Part shown: positions 1-13,000 of the stretch, in pieces
Numbering within the stretch: the stretch's first letter is position 1
Layout of the letters: every line of letters begins with the position of its first letter
Source: Owenia fusiformis
Lineage: Eukaryota; Annelida; Polychaeta; Sabellida; Oweniidae
Assembly: GCA_903813345.2 (NCBI GenBank)
Contig: CAIIXF020000008.1
Span: 31,022,867-31,086,866, forward strand
Reading direction: 5' to 3'
DNA: 64,000 nucleotides
Notes under the pieces: model-generated
Told to the model about the DNA's origin: nothing
The model's input: the letters and a program-made list of their open reading frames with translations, nothing else
Database searches by the model: none
Made by a program: the position numbers and the translations under genes

Positions 1-299
1 CTGATTGAATATTTTTACTTAAACGCTCGTGTGTGAACATAACACGGCTGATATTACTAGTAATGTTTTAAGACAATATCCCTTGGAATTTTCTTGTTAA
101 ATAGTTTCCATGGTAACCAATTAAAAAAACATTGAAAATATAGAAAACAACATAGCTTTGGCATATCTTGTCCGTTTGATCCCAACTGATAAGGTAAGAC
201 GAAATGTATTGCAGTTCTCTATATATTAAGAACATTACTAACTAACGTTTCCTATTTGCAAATCTACTATGGCGTCATAACTATAATTTATTAGATATT
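1..299. other. Unassigned AT-rich sequence
   Basis: No coding or repeat structure recognised, apart from an X-box-like palindrome GTTTCCATGGTAAC at 104-117. Confidence 0.4.
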
Positions 300-1240
300 A
301 ATAGCCCTTATTGATTCCCTGGTGTCTAGACGATACTCTAATAGCCACTATTAGTTATTAAATAGCCCTTATTGTTTCCTTCGAATTCCTGGGCGATACT
401 CTTAGACTATCAGTTCTTTAATAGCCCTTATTGATTGCCAAGAATGCCCAGGCGATACTCTAATAGCCACTACAGTGTATAAGTTCTTTAATAGGCCTAT
501 TGATTCCCTAGAATGCCCATGTGATACTCTAATAGGCACTTTAAGTTTCTTAATAGCCCTTATTGATTCCCTAGAATTCCCGGTTGATACTCCACTAGTT
601 CTTTGACAGTACATATTGATTGCCTAGAATGCCCGGGCGATACTCTAATAGCCACTATTAGTTCTTCAATAGGCCTTATTGATTCCCTAGAATGCACATG
701 TGATACTCTAATAGCAACTTAAAGTTCCTTAATAGCCCTTACTGACTCCCTAGAATGCCAAGATGATGCTCTTATAGACACTTTAAGTACCTTAATAGCC
801 CTTACTGATTCCCTAGAATGCCCAAGTGATACTCTAATAGCCACTCTTAGTTCCTAACTAGCCCTTATTGAGTCCCTACACTGCCACTGATACTCTGATA
901 ACCATTGTAGGCCTAATTGGTTCCCTAGAACGCCAGGTGATACTCTATAGCCACTTTAAGTTCTTTGATAGCCCTTAGTGATTCTCATATTGGTTCCTAA
1001 ATAGCCCCTAGTGATTCCTTAATGTGACCTGGTTGTACATTAATAGCCCCAATTAGTTACTAGATAGCCCTTAGTGATCCCCTATATGCTTTGGTTATGC
1101 ATCAATAGTCTCAATTGCGTCCTTAGTAGCCCTTAGTTGTTTCTTAGTATGTCCTAGTGGTATTTAGTAGCCTTTATTGATTCCTTAGTAGCCCTTATTT
1201 ATTCCATAGTATGCCCTGGTTGTGCTTGAATAGCTCTGAT
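300..1240. repeat. Diverged minisatellite, about 60-70 bp unit
   Basis: The phrases 'aatagcccttattgattcc', 'ctagaatgccc' and 'gatactctaatagccact' recur in the same order from about 300 onward. Units run about 60-70 bp and become progressively degenerate after about 900. Short ORFs here are by-products of the repeat. Confidence 0.8.
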
Positions 1241-1252
1241 TAGAACAAATGT

Positions 1253-2270
1253 TTTTATTACTTAGGTGGTTCAGCGTTTTGCAGTTGATGCCATAACTTC
1301 AAGGAAAATATGACTTTTGCAATGAAACTTGGTACACATATGTGTTATATATTCATACATTATATAGTAAAATTTGGGACCTCAATTCTGATTGGTTCTT
1401 GAGATATGGTTGCTATGAAAAATAGGACTTTTACAATGAAACTTGGTACACATATGTGTTATACATTTATACATTATATGTTAAAATTTGGTTCTTGAGA
1501 TATGGTTGCTATGGTAACCAGAGTGGTGGGTACCATGTTCAACCCGAAATTACGTTTTTCCAAATAGTTTTCTAGCTTGAATAAACTCTTTGTAAAGTGG
1601 CAATTAGCAAGTGTAAGTGTCTTTGGGTGGCTAATTTTCTTCAAATTCTTCAATTTTTCTAATTGTCTCTATGACATCACAATAGACAAGTGACACGATA
1701 AGTTCCTTTGTGATGTATACTGTCCAAAACCCAATTGAAAAATTGAGATGGAAAAGTGAGGAAATTTTGAATTTTTTTTCAAAAATTTTCAAAATGGCAG
1801 ATGTTTCTACACCAACCAAATTGATGAAATGGAAGCATAGAAATCTGATACAGTGCATGGTTGAAAATGGCAAGACTTTGCAAGAGACTTATGAACTGGT
1901 TCAGGGAACATTTGGAAATGATGCCAAAACGCATCCAGAAATTGCCTAGATGCTGCAAGACGCGCTTCCTTTGGCTCCACTGTGAGAAATTTGGAACCCA
2001 CTTTGCTGCAACATACCGCTTTTTCAAGATCTTTGTGACAATTGTATGGCAGTAATTCAAGCAAGAAAACTATTTGGAAAAACGTAATTTCGTGTTGAAC
2101 ATGGTACCCACCACTCTGGTTACCATAGCAACCATATCTCAAGAACCAAATTTTAACATATAATGTATAAATGTATAACACATATGTGTACCAAGTTTCA
2201 TTGTAAAAGTCCTATTTTTCTTGAAGTTATGGCATCAACTGCAAAACATTTTGAACCACCTAAGTAATAA
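1253..2270. mobile_element. Foldback / long-inverted-repeat element
   Basis: The arm at about 1253-1577 is the reverse complement of about 2058-2270. Shared landmarks are 'cttaggtggttc', 'gcagttgatgccataac', the X-box-like GTTGCTATGGTAAC, and 'gtaatttcg'/'cgaaattac'. The left arm carries an extra partial tandem copy of about 120 bp. The interior (1578-2057) has short overlapping ORFs on both strands with no recognisable transposase, so the element looks non-autonomous. Termini and target duplication were not resolved. Confidence 0.7.
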
Positions 2271-3899
2271 TTAATAATCCAACGTGAAAAGTGTCTAACA
2301 CCACTCTCCCCACCATTCAAGTACCAATATAACAATCCATCCAAGACCATAATACCAAGGGCCATTTCATTTATACTGAAGTCATTACAAATTATAATTC
2401 CTATTGAAGAATAATTACAAAATTGATAGTCAATACTCATCACATTATTTTATTATTTGTAGACACTAGCATACACACAAGAGTCACACAAGCTCTCAGC
2501 CTCAATAATAATGTAGGACAGACAAAAATCAATATCAAAGTCCTTTAGTGAATAAAAATGGTCAATATCCATCCGCAGGAGAAAACTCTGACTGGTTTCA
2601 ATGCCTATTTCTCAAACATTTCTGCCATAGTCGGGACCACCTTTAAAAGTGCCAAATGAAAATGTTGTGAGTTCATTACCAATCTTAACCTATTCTGACA
2701 GTAGCAAAGTTTCAAAATTAATGATTTGTATTTGTAAAGCCTAGAAAGGAATTATAAAAGCTTCTTAAAATATAACCTTGGCCCAAGATTTCTTTTAGTA
2801 AATATTATCTCTTGACTTAAAATCTAAATATTTTGAGTATGCCCTGCTATATCTAATAAGCTAATTTCTCATGTTCTAAAAGTTTCATGAAGATAAATGA
2901 AAGAAAACAAAAATTATAGCAAAATTAGCAATACTTATTGAACACCCTGTATCATCAATTCCTACCAGGAAGGACCATGTTGGTAATACGATTGACAACA
3001 AAAGAACGCGCATCTGTACATCCCCAGAGAGAACGAGAATCGAATGAACAATGAAGGGTTTAGCCCCTATGTTAGTCTTAAAAGATACAAACATACATAG
3101 ATATGTAATATGCTTTAATGGTTCCATCACACACATCCGCCGTGTCTTCGACATGTCATATTCACCTGCAAAGGGTTGCGACTATATACTGATCAATGAT
3201 GCGCTTCATCTATTTCCTGACCTCAGCTCTAGTGATTTATCATGGTTCCTTTTGACTATTTTTATTGACTTTTAAACCAAAAATTTGTAATAATTGCATG
3301 AACAAAATAGGATTTTTTATTATAATTTCTCTTCAGTTTACCCCCTGGTGATGAAAGGGCTAATTATTCAACGTTGTAACCAGTTAACCTTTGTCAGCAG
3401 ACTAGATCCGTAAAGCTGACACTCACACCTTTTTGATTTAGTTTTCATTTTGGAGCGGAGCGAATACCTTGCCAACTTGATCCTTTCAAAACATTTCATT
3501 GAAAATATGTTATTTAGTGATTTCCTATCTTTTGATGATTTTGTAGAAAATATTTTGCAATGTATGAAAAGAATTTAAGCCCAAGACTCAATGCATTGGG
3601 TAATGAGTATTCATTTCGGGCGTTGTTTCCTAAAATTGATTCGATGCTCCGCATCCCGTGCAAATTTTGGAAAGCAACGCCTTCAAGGAATTGTCATTCC
3701 ACATTTCACTAAGCCTAGTGCTTAAATCCTTAAACCATGATTATATAAATCAATATGTACTAACACGTAATCATGTTTAAAAATCTTCATACATGTGGTA
3801 GATATAAAAATTACTAAGCTCAGGCATGACAACGTGTACTAAAAGCCATGTTTAATTACTCTTAAATAACACTAAAACTGTTAAACTTGCATGACAAAA
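2271..3899. other. Unassigned intergenic sequence with dispersed repeat pieces
   Basis: No gene seen. A stretch near 3050-3160 (landmarks 'gttagtctta', 'cacacatccgc') is similar to 15725-15810. 'ccctggtgatgaaagggctaa' near 3343 recurs as a close variant near 63310 in gene C intron 5. These look like dispersed repeats. Confidence 0.5.
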
Positions 3900-3976
3900 T
3901 GATACATTTTTTTATTTTGCAAATATTTTTATAATATTTTTCACATGATTATTTAGTTGAAGGCTAAATGAGAACC
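3900..3976 (+). promoter_or_regulatory. Gene A 5' flank / 5'UTR
   Basis: The block just upstream of the start codon (tttagttgaaggct) is shared with gene C (tttagttgaaggttga) and more loosely with gene B (tttagtcggaggttaa). It probably represents conserved 5'UTR or initiator sequence. No TATA box is certain, although an AT-rich 'tttataatattttt' lies at about 3928-3941. Confidence 0.35.
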
Positions 3977-4022
3977 ATGCGGTCGCTGATCCTACTAGTC
4001 CTTTCAATTGGAATATGGAAAG
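3977..4022 (+). CDS. Gene A exon 1: signal peptide
   Basis: Encodes MRSLILLVLSIGIWK plus one base of the next codon, followed by a gtgagt donor. The same exon recurs at 23317 and 35190. Confidence 0.75.
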
Positions 4023-7000
4023 GTGAGTTAAATAAAACATTTTAAACGGCGAAACAATTTGAAATCCATATCACGGAAAGATCGGAGATTATTGGCTTCA
4101 TTTTATCAAATGCCTATTACTACAGCAGTAACAGAAAAACAGCAAAAACTTGACTACGACAATAATGTTACGGAAAGCCTTCTTAGTTCCGCAATTACAT
4201 CCAAATCTTACTGGTCGCTCATTAAACAACTCCTCGGTAAACGTTTTTGCAATTCCTTTCCGGCAATGTTTGACCTCGAAAAGATACCCCAGTACATAGC
4301 AACCTAGAACAAACATAGCAACCTATAACAAACTACATTCTTCAAAATTTTGAAAATGGTCTCGATGTTAGAGCAATATTTTTGGACATTCAATCAGCCT
4401 TCGACAAAGTCCCTCATGTACTCCTTCTTCAGAAACTAAAATCCTACGGTATCCCAAAATCACTAATTGACCTTTTTCAATCTTACCTCACAAACAGAAC
4501 AATTAAAATTAAGATCAATGATGAATTGTCTAGGTCTAGTAAAGTCGGTCAAATCAACTCTGGAGTCCCCCAAGGCTCAATATGGGGACCGATTTTCTTT
4601 TTGTTATATCTTAATGACACAACAGACGACTTAAACTCAAAATGTTTTATCTATGCGGACGACACATCACATCACCAGAAATGGGGACTACCATTTGCAC
4701 CACAAAAAAAGTCACGAATTGATATTTAAAACAAATAGACCAATTGAGAGAACATATCCAAACTTTGTTTTCAATGACACTCCAATAGATCAAATTAAAC
4801 ATCATAAGCACCTCGGTCTAATTCTTGATGAAAAGTTAACTTTCAAAACCCATATTGAATATCTAGAAGGTAAATTCCACTTATGGCACTTAAGCATAGA
4901 TTAAATTCCAAACACTTGGAAAAAATTTACTCTTCCTTTATCCTGTCCCATCTGGACTATTGTGTTATCATTTACGACGCTGCTCCAGCTACCATCCTAG
5001 ACCAGTTAGACAAGCTACATTATAGGGCAGCTGTTATTTGTTCTGGTGTAATGCAAGGTGCAAGCACCGAAAAAACCTTGAAAATTGGGGTAATCTTCAA
5101 AATAGACGGGATGAACATAAATTGCGTGTTATGTTCAAGATTCAAAACAATTTGGTACCATCTTACGTAAAGCGGATTTTTGAACGATATAAATCACCTC
5201 AGACGAGAGTTCTTAGAATAACCAACGACTACAAAGTACCAGCCTCAATTAGTAAAAAATGGAAACGGGAACAGTTTGCTCAATGATAACTTGGTGGAAC
5301 CGTCTTCCTAGAGACCATAAGGAAACGAACAGCTTCTCACTTTTCAAAAAACAACTAAACAATCATCTCACTAATAACATGGAACCTACAATTTCAACCT
5401 CCTACATACAGAATCTTGATAGAAAAGACGAAATTGTACTAAATAAGATAAGAGTAAATCGATATTTTAAATCCAATCTTTTTGACCATAATTTCTCTTT
5501 CATTAACGATCCATATTGTGACCGTGGGGCTCGAGAGACAGCACAACATAAACTCTTGTCCTGCCCTCTGAGAGAAACAAATGCGTTAGCGGTGGTTAAA
5601 CATGAACCAAACTTAGATGTAACTAAATACAAAACATTAAAAAATAAGACAAATTTCCTACTTTTTGGCGACAAGGATCTGACAAATGAAAACAATTCCA
5701 AAATCTTCAAGGCAGTTATAAACCTCATTAAACACAATTAAACAATCGAGAACAGTAATTCAATTTTAGGGCATCAACGGGGGTAAAGACAGGTAGTAAA
5801 ACAGATTGTATTTAAATTTTATATATTAGTAATACTAACTATGAATATGACTGATTTAAAGAAATAAATGAGTATTTATTAAAAGCGAACTACAGCAGTA
5901 CAGTACAGTACAGGGTGGTCCAAAAAGTGGGACACTCGTATTTCAAAAATAAATACCGATTTTCATGATGGAAACATGTCATATTTCATACCGATGGATA
6001 TAATTTGGTATATCATAAGTAAATATTAATTATAATGCCTGTCAACCAGCGTCCATAAATTAAACGATGTCATTTTCATTTCAAAACAGGTTTTCCAAAA
6101 CTTGCAAAAACCAAGCTTTTTGTCAACTCTATTTACATAAACAGACATTCAATATGCCCACTAGCTACATATAGAGAGGATATCAGATTCTAGAGCTGAT
6201 TAATCCTAAGGCGGCCATCTTGTTTCCTGGCAGCCATTTTTCAGGTTTTTCGGAAAGTCTTGTCATCGCCATTTTAGGAAAACCACTAGTCGGATTTTCT
6301 CAAGATTCGCACACATGATTGAAGATTAACAAGTTCTAGAGCTGATTAACTTTTGGGTGGCCATCCTGTTCTCTGGTGGCCATTTTGAAGGTCTTGTATA
6401 AATCTTGTCTTCACCATTTTAGGAAAACTGCTCATCGGATTTTCTCTTAATTTGCACACATCATAGAGGATATCAAGTTCAAGCTGATCAGCTTTTTGGC
6501 GGCCACCTTGTTTTCTGGTGGCCATTTTGAAGGTTTTTCGGTAATCTTGTCATTGCCATTACAGGAAAACCGCTCATCAGATTTTCTCCAAATATGCACA
6601 CATGATAGAGGATATCAAGTCCTAGAGCTGATTAACTTTTGGGCAGCCATGTTTTCTGGCGGCCATTTCTGGCGGCCCCCAGGAAAGTGAAAATGGATAG
6701 TAAAAAGTATTACGCGAGATTTTTTCATTTTCCTGTTGGAAAATAAGTTACTTTTATGATGTGGGGTGATATCTAGAGTTTGAAACTTGCAAAGATTTAT
6801 GAAATAACATCAGTAATGAAGAAAAGAATATTTTGAATGAGAAAAAGCTAATTTGGATGATTTAACCCTTAAACTGCCATAAAAACTATTAGATAACGAA
6901 ATGATGATATACGATATTTACTGTAATTGTCTTAATATGAAGTTATAACTTATGAAATAATTCCTAAAAATGCATCTATATATGTATAATAGATGTGCAA

Positions 7001-10000
7001 AATATTAGAAGTGTATCTTACATAAAGACTGTGAAAAAAATTCTCCTCCAACCCAGATATTTTAGGGGAGGGGGTCAAATGAAAATGGACTTTAATTCAT
7101 AACTTTGGAAGTATATGAGGTACAAACTTTTTTTTTTCACCAAAATTAATGTTATAACATCATGAATTCAAAAAATGTTGATATGCAAATAAGCTAATTT
7201 GCATAATTTAACTCTTATATAGTCATAAAAACCGTTAAATGACGAAGTGATAAAATACAGCATTTACTTTAATTGACCTCTCATGACATCTATATATGTA
7301 TAACAGATGTGCAAAATATTAAAAGTGTATCTTACATAATGACTGTGAAAAAATTCCTCTCCCTACCCAGATATTTGAGGAGGGGTCAAATGCAAATGGA
7401 CGTTAATTCATAACTTTGGAAGTATATGAGGTACAAACTTAATTTTTTCACCAAAGTTTATGTAATAACATCAGTAATTCAGAAAAAATATGTTCATATG
7501 AAAATAAGCTAATTTGCATTATTAAACCCTTATACAGTCATAAAAACCGTTAAAGGACAAAGTCATAAAATACGAAATTTACTTTAATTGACTTCTTCTA
7601 TGAAGTTATAACGTGAAATAATTCCTAGAAATACATTTACAACGGGTATGCACAATATAAAAGGTGTACTTTATATGAGTGTGAAAAGAATATTACACCC
7701 TACCCTAATATTTTAGGGATGGGGGGAGGTTAAAGAAAATAATAAACTTTGATTCCTAACTTTGAAATCGTATAAGAAAGAGCTTATACATGTATTACAA
7801 GAATGAAAAGAATATTACATGGGGACAATATTACACTAGTAGTGGTAGTAAATTTATTTATTAAAGTCTCGCACACTAAAAATGTTACATTAAGATATAT
7901 ACATAAGTTAAAACAATGGCTGGCAGATGGTTACTCATGAGAGACCATTGCATGTAACTATTTCACGCCTTTTGGCTAATGTCTTCCATCTGATATATTC
8001 CAAGTGTCCTTTGAACAGTTTTTCATTCGTTATTATACAAGATTCTGCGAGACTTTTATACATGTTAAAGTCACTATAGATATCAGTCATTTGGGTAAAC
8101 AGACTAAATCTTTCATTTTCAAACACATGACATTCTACTAAAAAGTTAGTTTCTGTCTCTATTGACTGTCCACATGGGCACTATCTCTGGTCTAGCGGAG
8201 TTGCGTTATTTTTGTTATATGTTTATATTTCAATATAAAAGTAAACTATAATTGGATGTATTACGAGACAGAGCACTTGTTTGCAGCATCCAAAATGATA
8301 TTAGAACATCACCACTAACTGTGGATGCATTTTTGCACCATGAATGCAGAGGTTTATATCAATAATACATTTCAACGAATGCTGACAACCCACTTTTTGA
8401 GATTCCAGAGCCAGGGAATGGATTTGGATGTCAAGTGGTTCATGGTACTCTTGAGACCATTAAATGACCAAAAAACCGAAGCCTGATATAACAAAAATCC
8501 CAATGTCATTTTGCACATGCAAACAGTACACTGCAGGTACAGAATGTTTTCCTGCATGTTAATGTGGCTCAAAGGAAAGTGAGTGTGGACAGGAATTAAT
8601 GGATTTACCCAAGTATATAAGCACTTGTGCCAAAGGGAAAGGACTAAAAGTTGTCATGGAACTTAGCAAGAAAACGCAAACTCTAAGTGCATACCAGTCC
8701 GGGATACCAGTTCAAAAAACAAACAAAAAACATATAGCCCAAAACCATCATTTTTGACGACATATATGACGACATTTTCAATGCGTCAGGTATCTACAAC
8801 CTAGAATATCACATCAGTCCTGACAGTGACTATGAATATGGTTCAATAAAGTTTACATGTTTAAGGTTACCTTTTAAGAATTATTCTGAAACATTGTAAG
8901 TTACTAGTATTAAGAAAGGATATATTATCAAAGTCCTAACTTCATTTGAAGTCAGTTTCAGCATAGAACCACTTTGCCATATAATGATTTTCATGACTGT
9001 TTAAAGCTTAGATTATGCAAATTAGTTGACATATAATATTGTCCCCATGATGTGATTTCTCAATTTTTGGCGATGAAATATAAGCTCTTTCTTAAATGAT
9101 TTTAAAGTTATGCTTCACTTCACAGAGAACTTTTGTTTGAAACATTAAAATCTGATGATCTGAAACAGAAAATATCTGAAATCTGAAAATATTATGTAAA
9201 CATTTTTAAAAAACACATGTATCATGGATACATCCTGTTATCATACCCTGAAACATGTGAAATTGATGTAAAGTAGTTTTGTAATATGTAGTTAAGTTGT
9301 AGTTTGTATTTTTTGTATAGCTTACTGGAAAGAGTATACTATGTACGAGCACATTATTTCAGTGAGTGGAAAGAGTCTATTATGTAAGTGCGCAGTCAGT
9401 GATGGATGTTCACTTGATGCGGATCCTGCCTATGGTTGCCAAAGTGATGACGAGTCAGCTGCCTTAGAATGTGACTGTTCAACATGTACCTGCAGCAAAG
9501 GTAACACTTGGTATCCCATGATGGGCATACCACATACATGTTAAATTGAACAAATGTGTGAATATAAGGTGTATTTGCATGATAATACAGAATATTCTCA
9601 AACGAACAGACATGGTTCACATATGCTGAATTGAGTTTGAATAACATATAGGCACAATCAAATAAAAATTGCCGACATGATTTCGATTTCTGCAAGGTTG
9701 ATCATTTCTAAAAAAATGTTTCCTTTATTTCATTAAAAATAATTAAAGGTGCTGTCTGCCTTAGTTACATCGCAATTAAAACGTACACGTAACATTTCCA
9801 GCAAATTTCAGCCTATGATTTGCAATTGATAGCTTGGATAAATGTGCTTTAAAAGAGTGGTTAGATTCTAGTATGGTTATACTGAGGTGATATAAGAATA
9901 TGGTTGAATGAATTCAGGCATTCTGCTTGTACAGTGTAGCAAGCCTGTGTTTAGAAATTTTCTGAAATTCTAATTATTTGAACATTTTGTGACATTTAAA

Positions 10001-13000
10001 TTTGGAATTAAATTTTTCAAGGAAGCATACCTTTTGTTCATGCTAAAGTCCAAAGACTTTGTACTGACACGTCGCAAATAGTTCGCGCGTTTTCGCTTTT
10101 TAACGTGACAGACTGTGACGTTTTTGAGAAAAATGTACACATTTGGAAATCCTTCCGTCCTCCACATTTACTTCAAATATAAGCCGTGACGTCATAACAA
10201 TGAAGTTTTGTTGCCGTGCGTATCCAAGTATTTTCTACAATATTGTTGTGACGTCATTACAAAAACATAACATCCGGGACTTTCTACCGTGGTATATACT
10301 CCGTGGTAGGTTGAAGACTACAGTAGAGTTTCCCATAGGTGGCCATTATAACATTTTACCCTGTATCTTATTAACGATTAGTATCCAAGACTAGTGCAAC
10401 ATACCACAGTGTTCGGGAGAGACTCGCCTAGCCTGCTATAACCATCTTACCATGGGTTGTCCACCGAATTTTTGAAATAAATAAACTTGAAGACAATAAC
10501 CCCCTCTATCGTCAGATTTCTCAGAGAATTCTGGTAAAATCACCAAGGTCAAAATCATTCCGCCGCCAGCTTAAAATGAGATTTCCCACTGAACTCTGAC
10601 ATGTTTTCAGATAAATTAGGATATACCTTGTATATATTTAGTCCCGATTCACTTCCCAGGAGAAAGTGACTTTTTATTCAGAAAACCAAATCCTTACTCA
10701 GGACTATATCCTAATAGTAAACTGAATTAGTTTGTTTTCTTCCAACATGGTTATATTAGCATTGTAGGCATTATCCCGATCACAATGGTATATAACAATC
10801 CTATATTTGAGAAAATGCACGGAGGGAGATTCAATCCTTAAAGACACAGGTCCTTTTAGCAAAATTCAGGAAATTTGATTTTGAGATTTCTTGAAATTTC
10901 TTTGGGGTAGGGGTACACCTTACAGATTGCATCACAGATTGAGTACACCAACTGAAGTGAACATGGCCATATGGGGTATCATTAGAAAGCAATTTCCACT
11001 ATCTTTCAAGTGATATCCATGCCAAGGCGTTCGATTGCATTTTATGGCGTCATAATGGTAGGAAGAAACAAAGGTTCATTCAAAACTGCCCCGAAAACAA
11101 TTGAATGGCACGGGAGAATGGAATTCGGGGTACTTGGCACAGTGGCCTCGCCCCCAAAACACCAAAATTGCTTCAAAATGTCAAATATGTCAATGAATAA
11201 ATATAACGAACGTGTCACACTGTTGCTTTGGTGACAAAAAAACAAATCTAGACGGCATGTTCACCTGAATACCATAGCTAACATAGGCATAGCCAAGGGG
11301 TGTAATTGGGCCCCCCCCCCAATCAAAATAGAACCATTAGATAGAAGAAGAGCTTTAAAATGCTTTTGACTTGAAGCTTCTAGCTCAATTTTGAAGGAAG
11401 TTGCATCAATTTTTGTAAAATTTAAGACAAATTGAACAATTTTATGCCGAGATCGCACCCCCCCCCTGATTGAAAGCTGGCTGCTACCCTGATTAATAAT
11501 TGCCATTATGACATCATAATATAACATGATCCAAATTAGATCATTTTCTATCGTTCTGCCATCAAATTTTAGAAGGAATATATGCCAGTCAACTGGTCAA
11601 AATGTAACATTTCCTAAATAATTATTTTTACAGGAGATAGTTTTGCAACGTACTGTTACCATAGCAACAGCTTGAATTGGATATATTCATTACATTTTTC
11701 AATTTTTTATGACCATACATGTAGGAATGAATTAAACTTATAAACTCAACTAAAAGAAATAAACTAATTAACTACTTAAAAGCATTACTGACCATTTCAA
11801 AGACAATAATTTACCAGATTTATACATTATGATATGAATAAAATATGAAAGAACAAACGGTTATGACGTCATTATTAATATGCAAATCGCCTTAATTGCA
11901 TATTTTATAAACTGTTTGAACGCTCTTTCCAGTACCTTTCATTTGGTGCAAATTTCATCTAAATCTGACCAATATTGACGAAGATAGGTACCAAACGTTG
12001 AAAAGAGCTCCTAAAAGTGGGTGTGGCATATTTACTTTGTTACCATAGCAACGCCGTAACGGATTCAGAATTTCAAACTTAATATCTCTTGATTGCATTA
12101 TCTATTACCTTCCATTTTGTGTAAATTCCATCAGAAAACGGAGCAATAATGACGGAAATAGAGGCCAAACACCGAAAAGAGCATCTAAAAGTGGGCGTGG
12201 CATATTTACTCGGTTACCATAGCAACGCCAACATTATTTTTCTTGATCAGTATCACTTTTAGTTCATGAAAACATTTGTCGCTTAGCTCGCCTCTAAAAA
12301 GGAGTGAAATGCGCGCAAATGTGAAATTATAAGTAAAATGAAGGACTTCGCTACCCTAAACATATTTAAATGTAAAGAAAAACTTTGGCATTGAGCCTTA
12401 CCTAATTTCATTATTACAATTATTTGAAATAAATTTACAATATTTTGAACCAAAATTCTTTCAACTTTTTGAAAGTTAATCGAAAAGTTTCAAATAATAT
12501 ATTTTGATGACATTAGGTACGACTATATACCAAAGTGGTTTAAAATCTATAGTCTTCAATTAAATAGGTCGAAATTAGGTTTTCTATAGTGTCCAGTCTA
12601 TTTGTACAAGTTCATACTGAATGGTGTTGTTTGTCCAATAGTTTAGTTTAGTTTGTTCAAAAGTTTAGTTTTGTTTAATTTGTCCAATGCAGTATCGTTT
12701 AGTTTACTTAAGTTTGGTCTAGTTTAATTAAGTTTGGTCTAGTTTAGTTTAGTTTGTTCTCGTTTAGTTTAATTTGCTCTCGTTTAGATAGTTTGGCTAA
12801 GTTTAGCTAGTTTGGTTATTTAGTTTATTTTGGTTCCTAGTTAGTTATTTGCTGGCTGGATGGATGGCTCGGTCGGTCCGTGATTTCGCTTGCTCGCTCG
12901 CTCGTTCGTTCGTTCCTTCTTACTATAAATCCAACTTTGTAGGTACTGAGGAATATCTATATCAACGCTCTATTGAGACAAAGCTGCCGATAAGTGAATC

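Noticed and set aside
3968-3976. In-frame ATG three codons before the chosen gene A start
   Set aside because: Genes B and C lack it; their start aligns with 3977, so the upstream ATG is probably not the family start, although it would be harmless in frame.
5900-5945. Mariner-like TIR 'tacagggtggtccaaaaag'
   Set aside because: No matching inverted end was found, so only a lone terminus; not annotated as an element.
12849-12942. Upstream extension of gene A exon 3 as an ORF starting MLAGW
   Set aside because: The sequence is low-complexity gctcgctcg repeat, and the paralogues place a splice acceptor at ttgtag before GTEEYLY.
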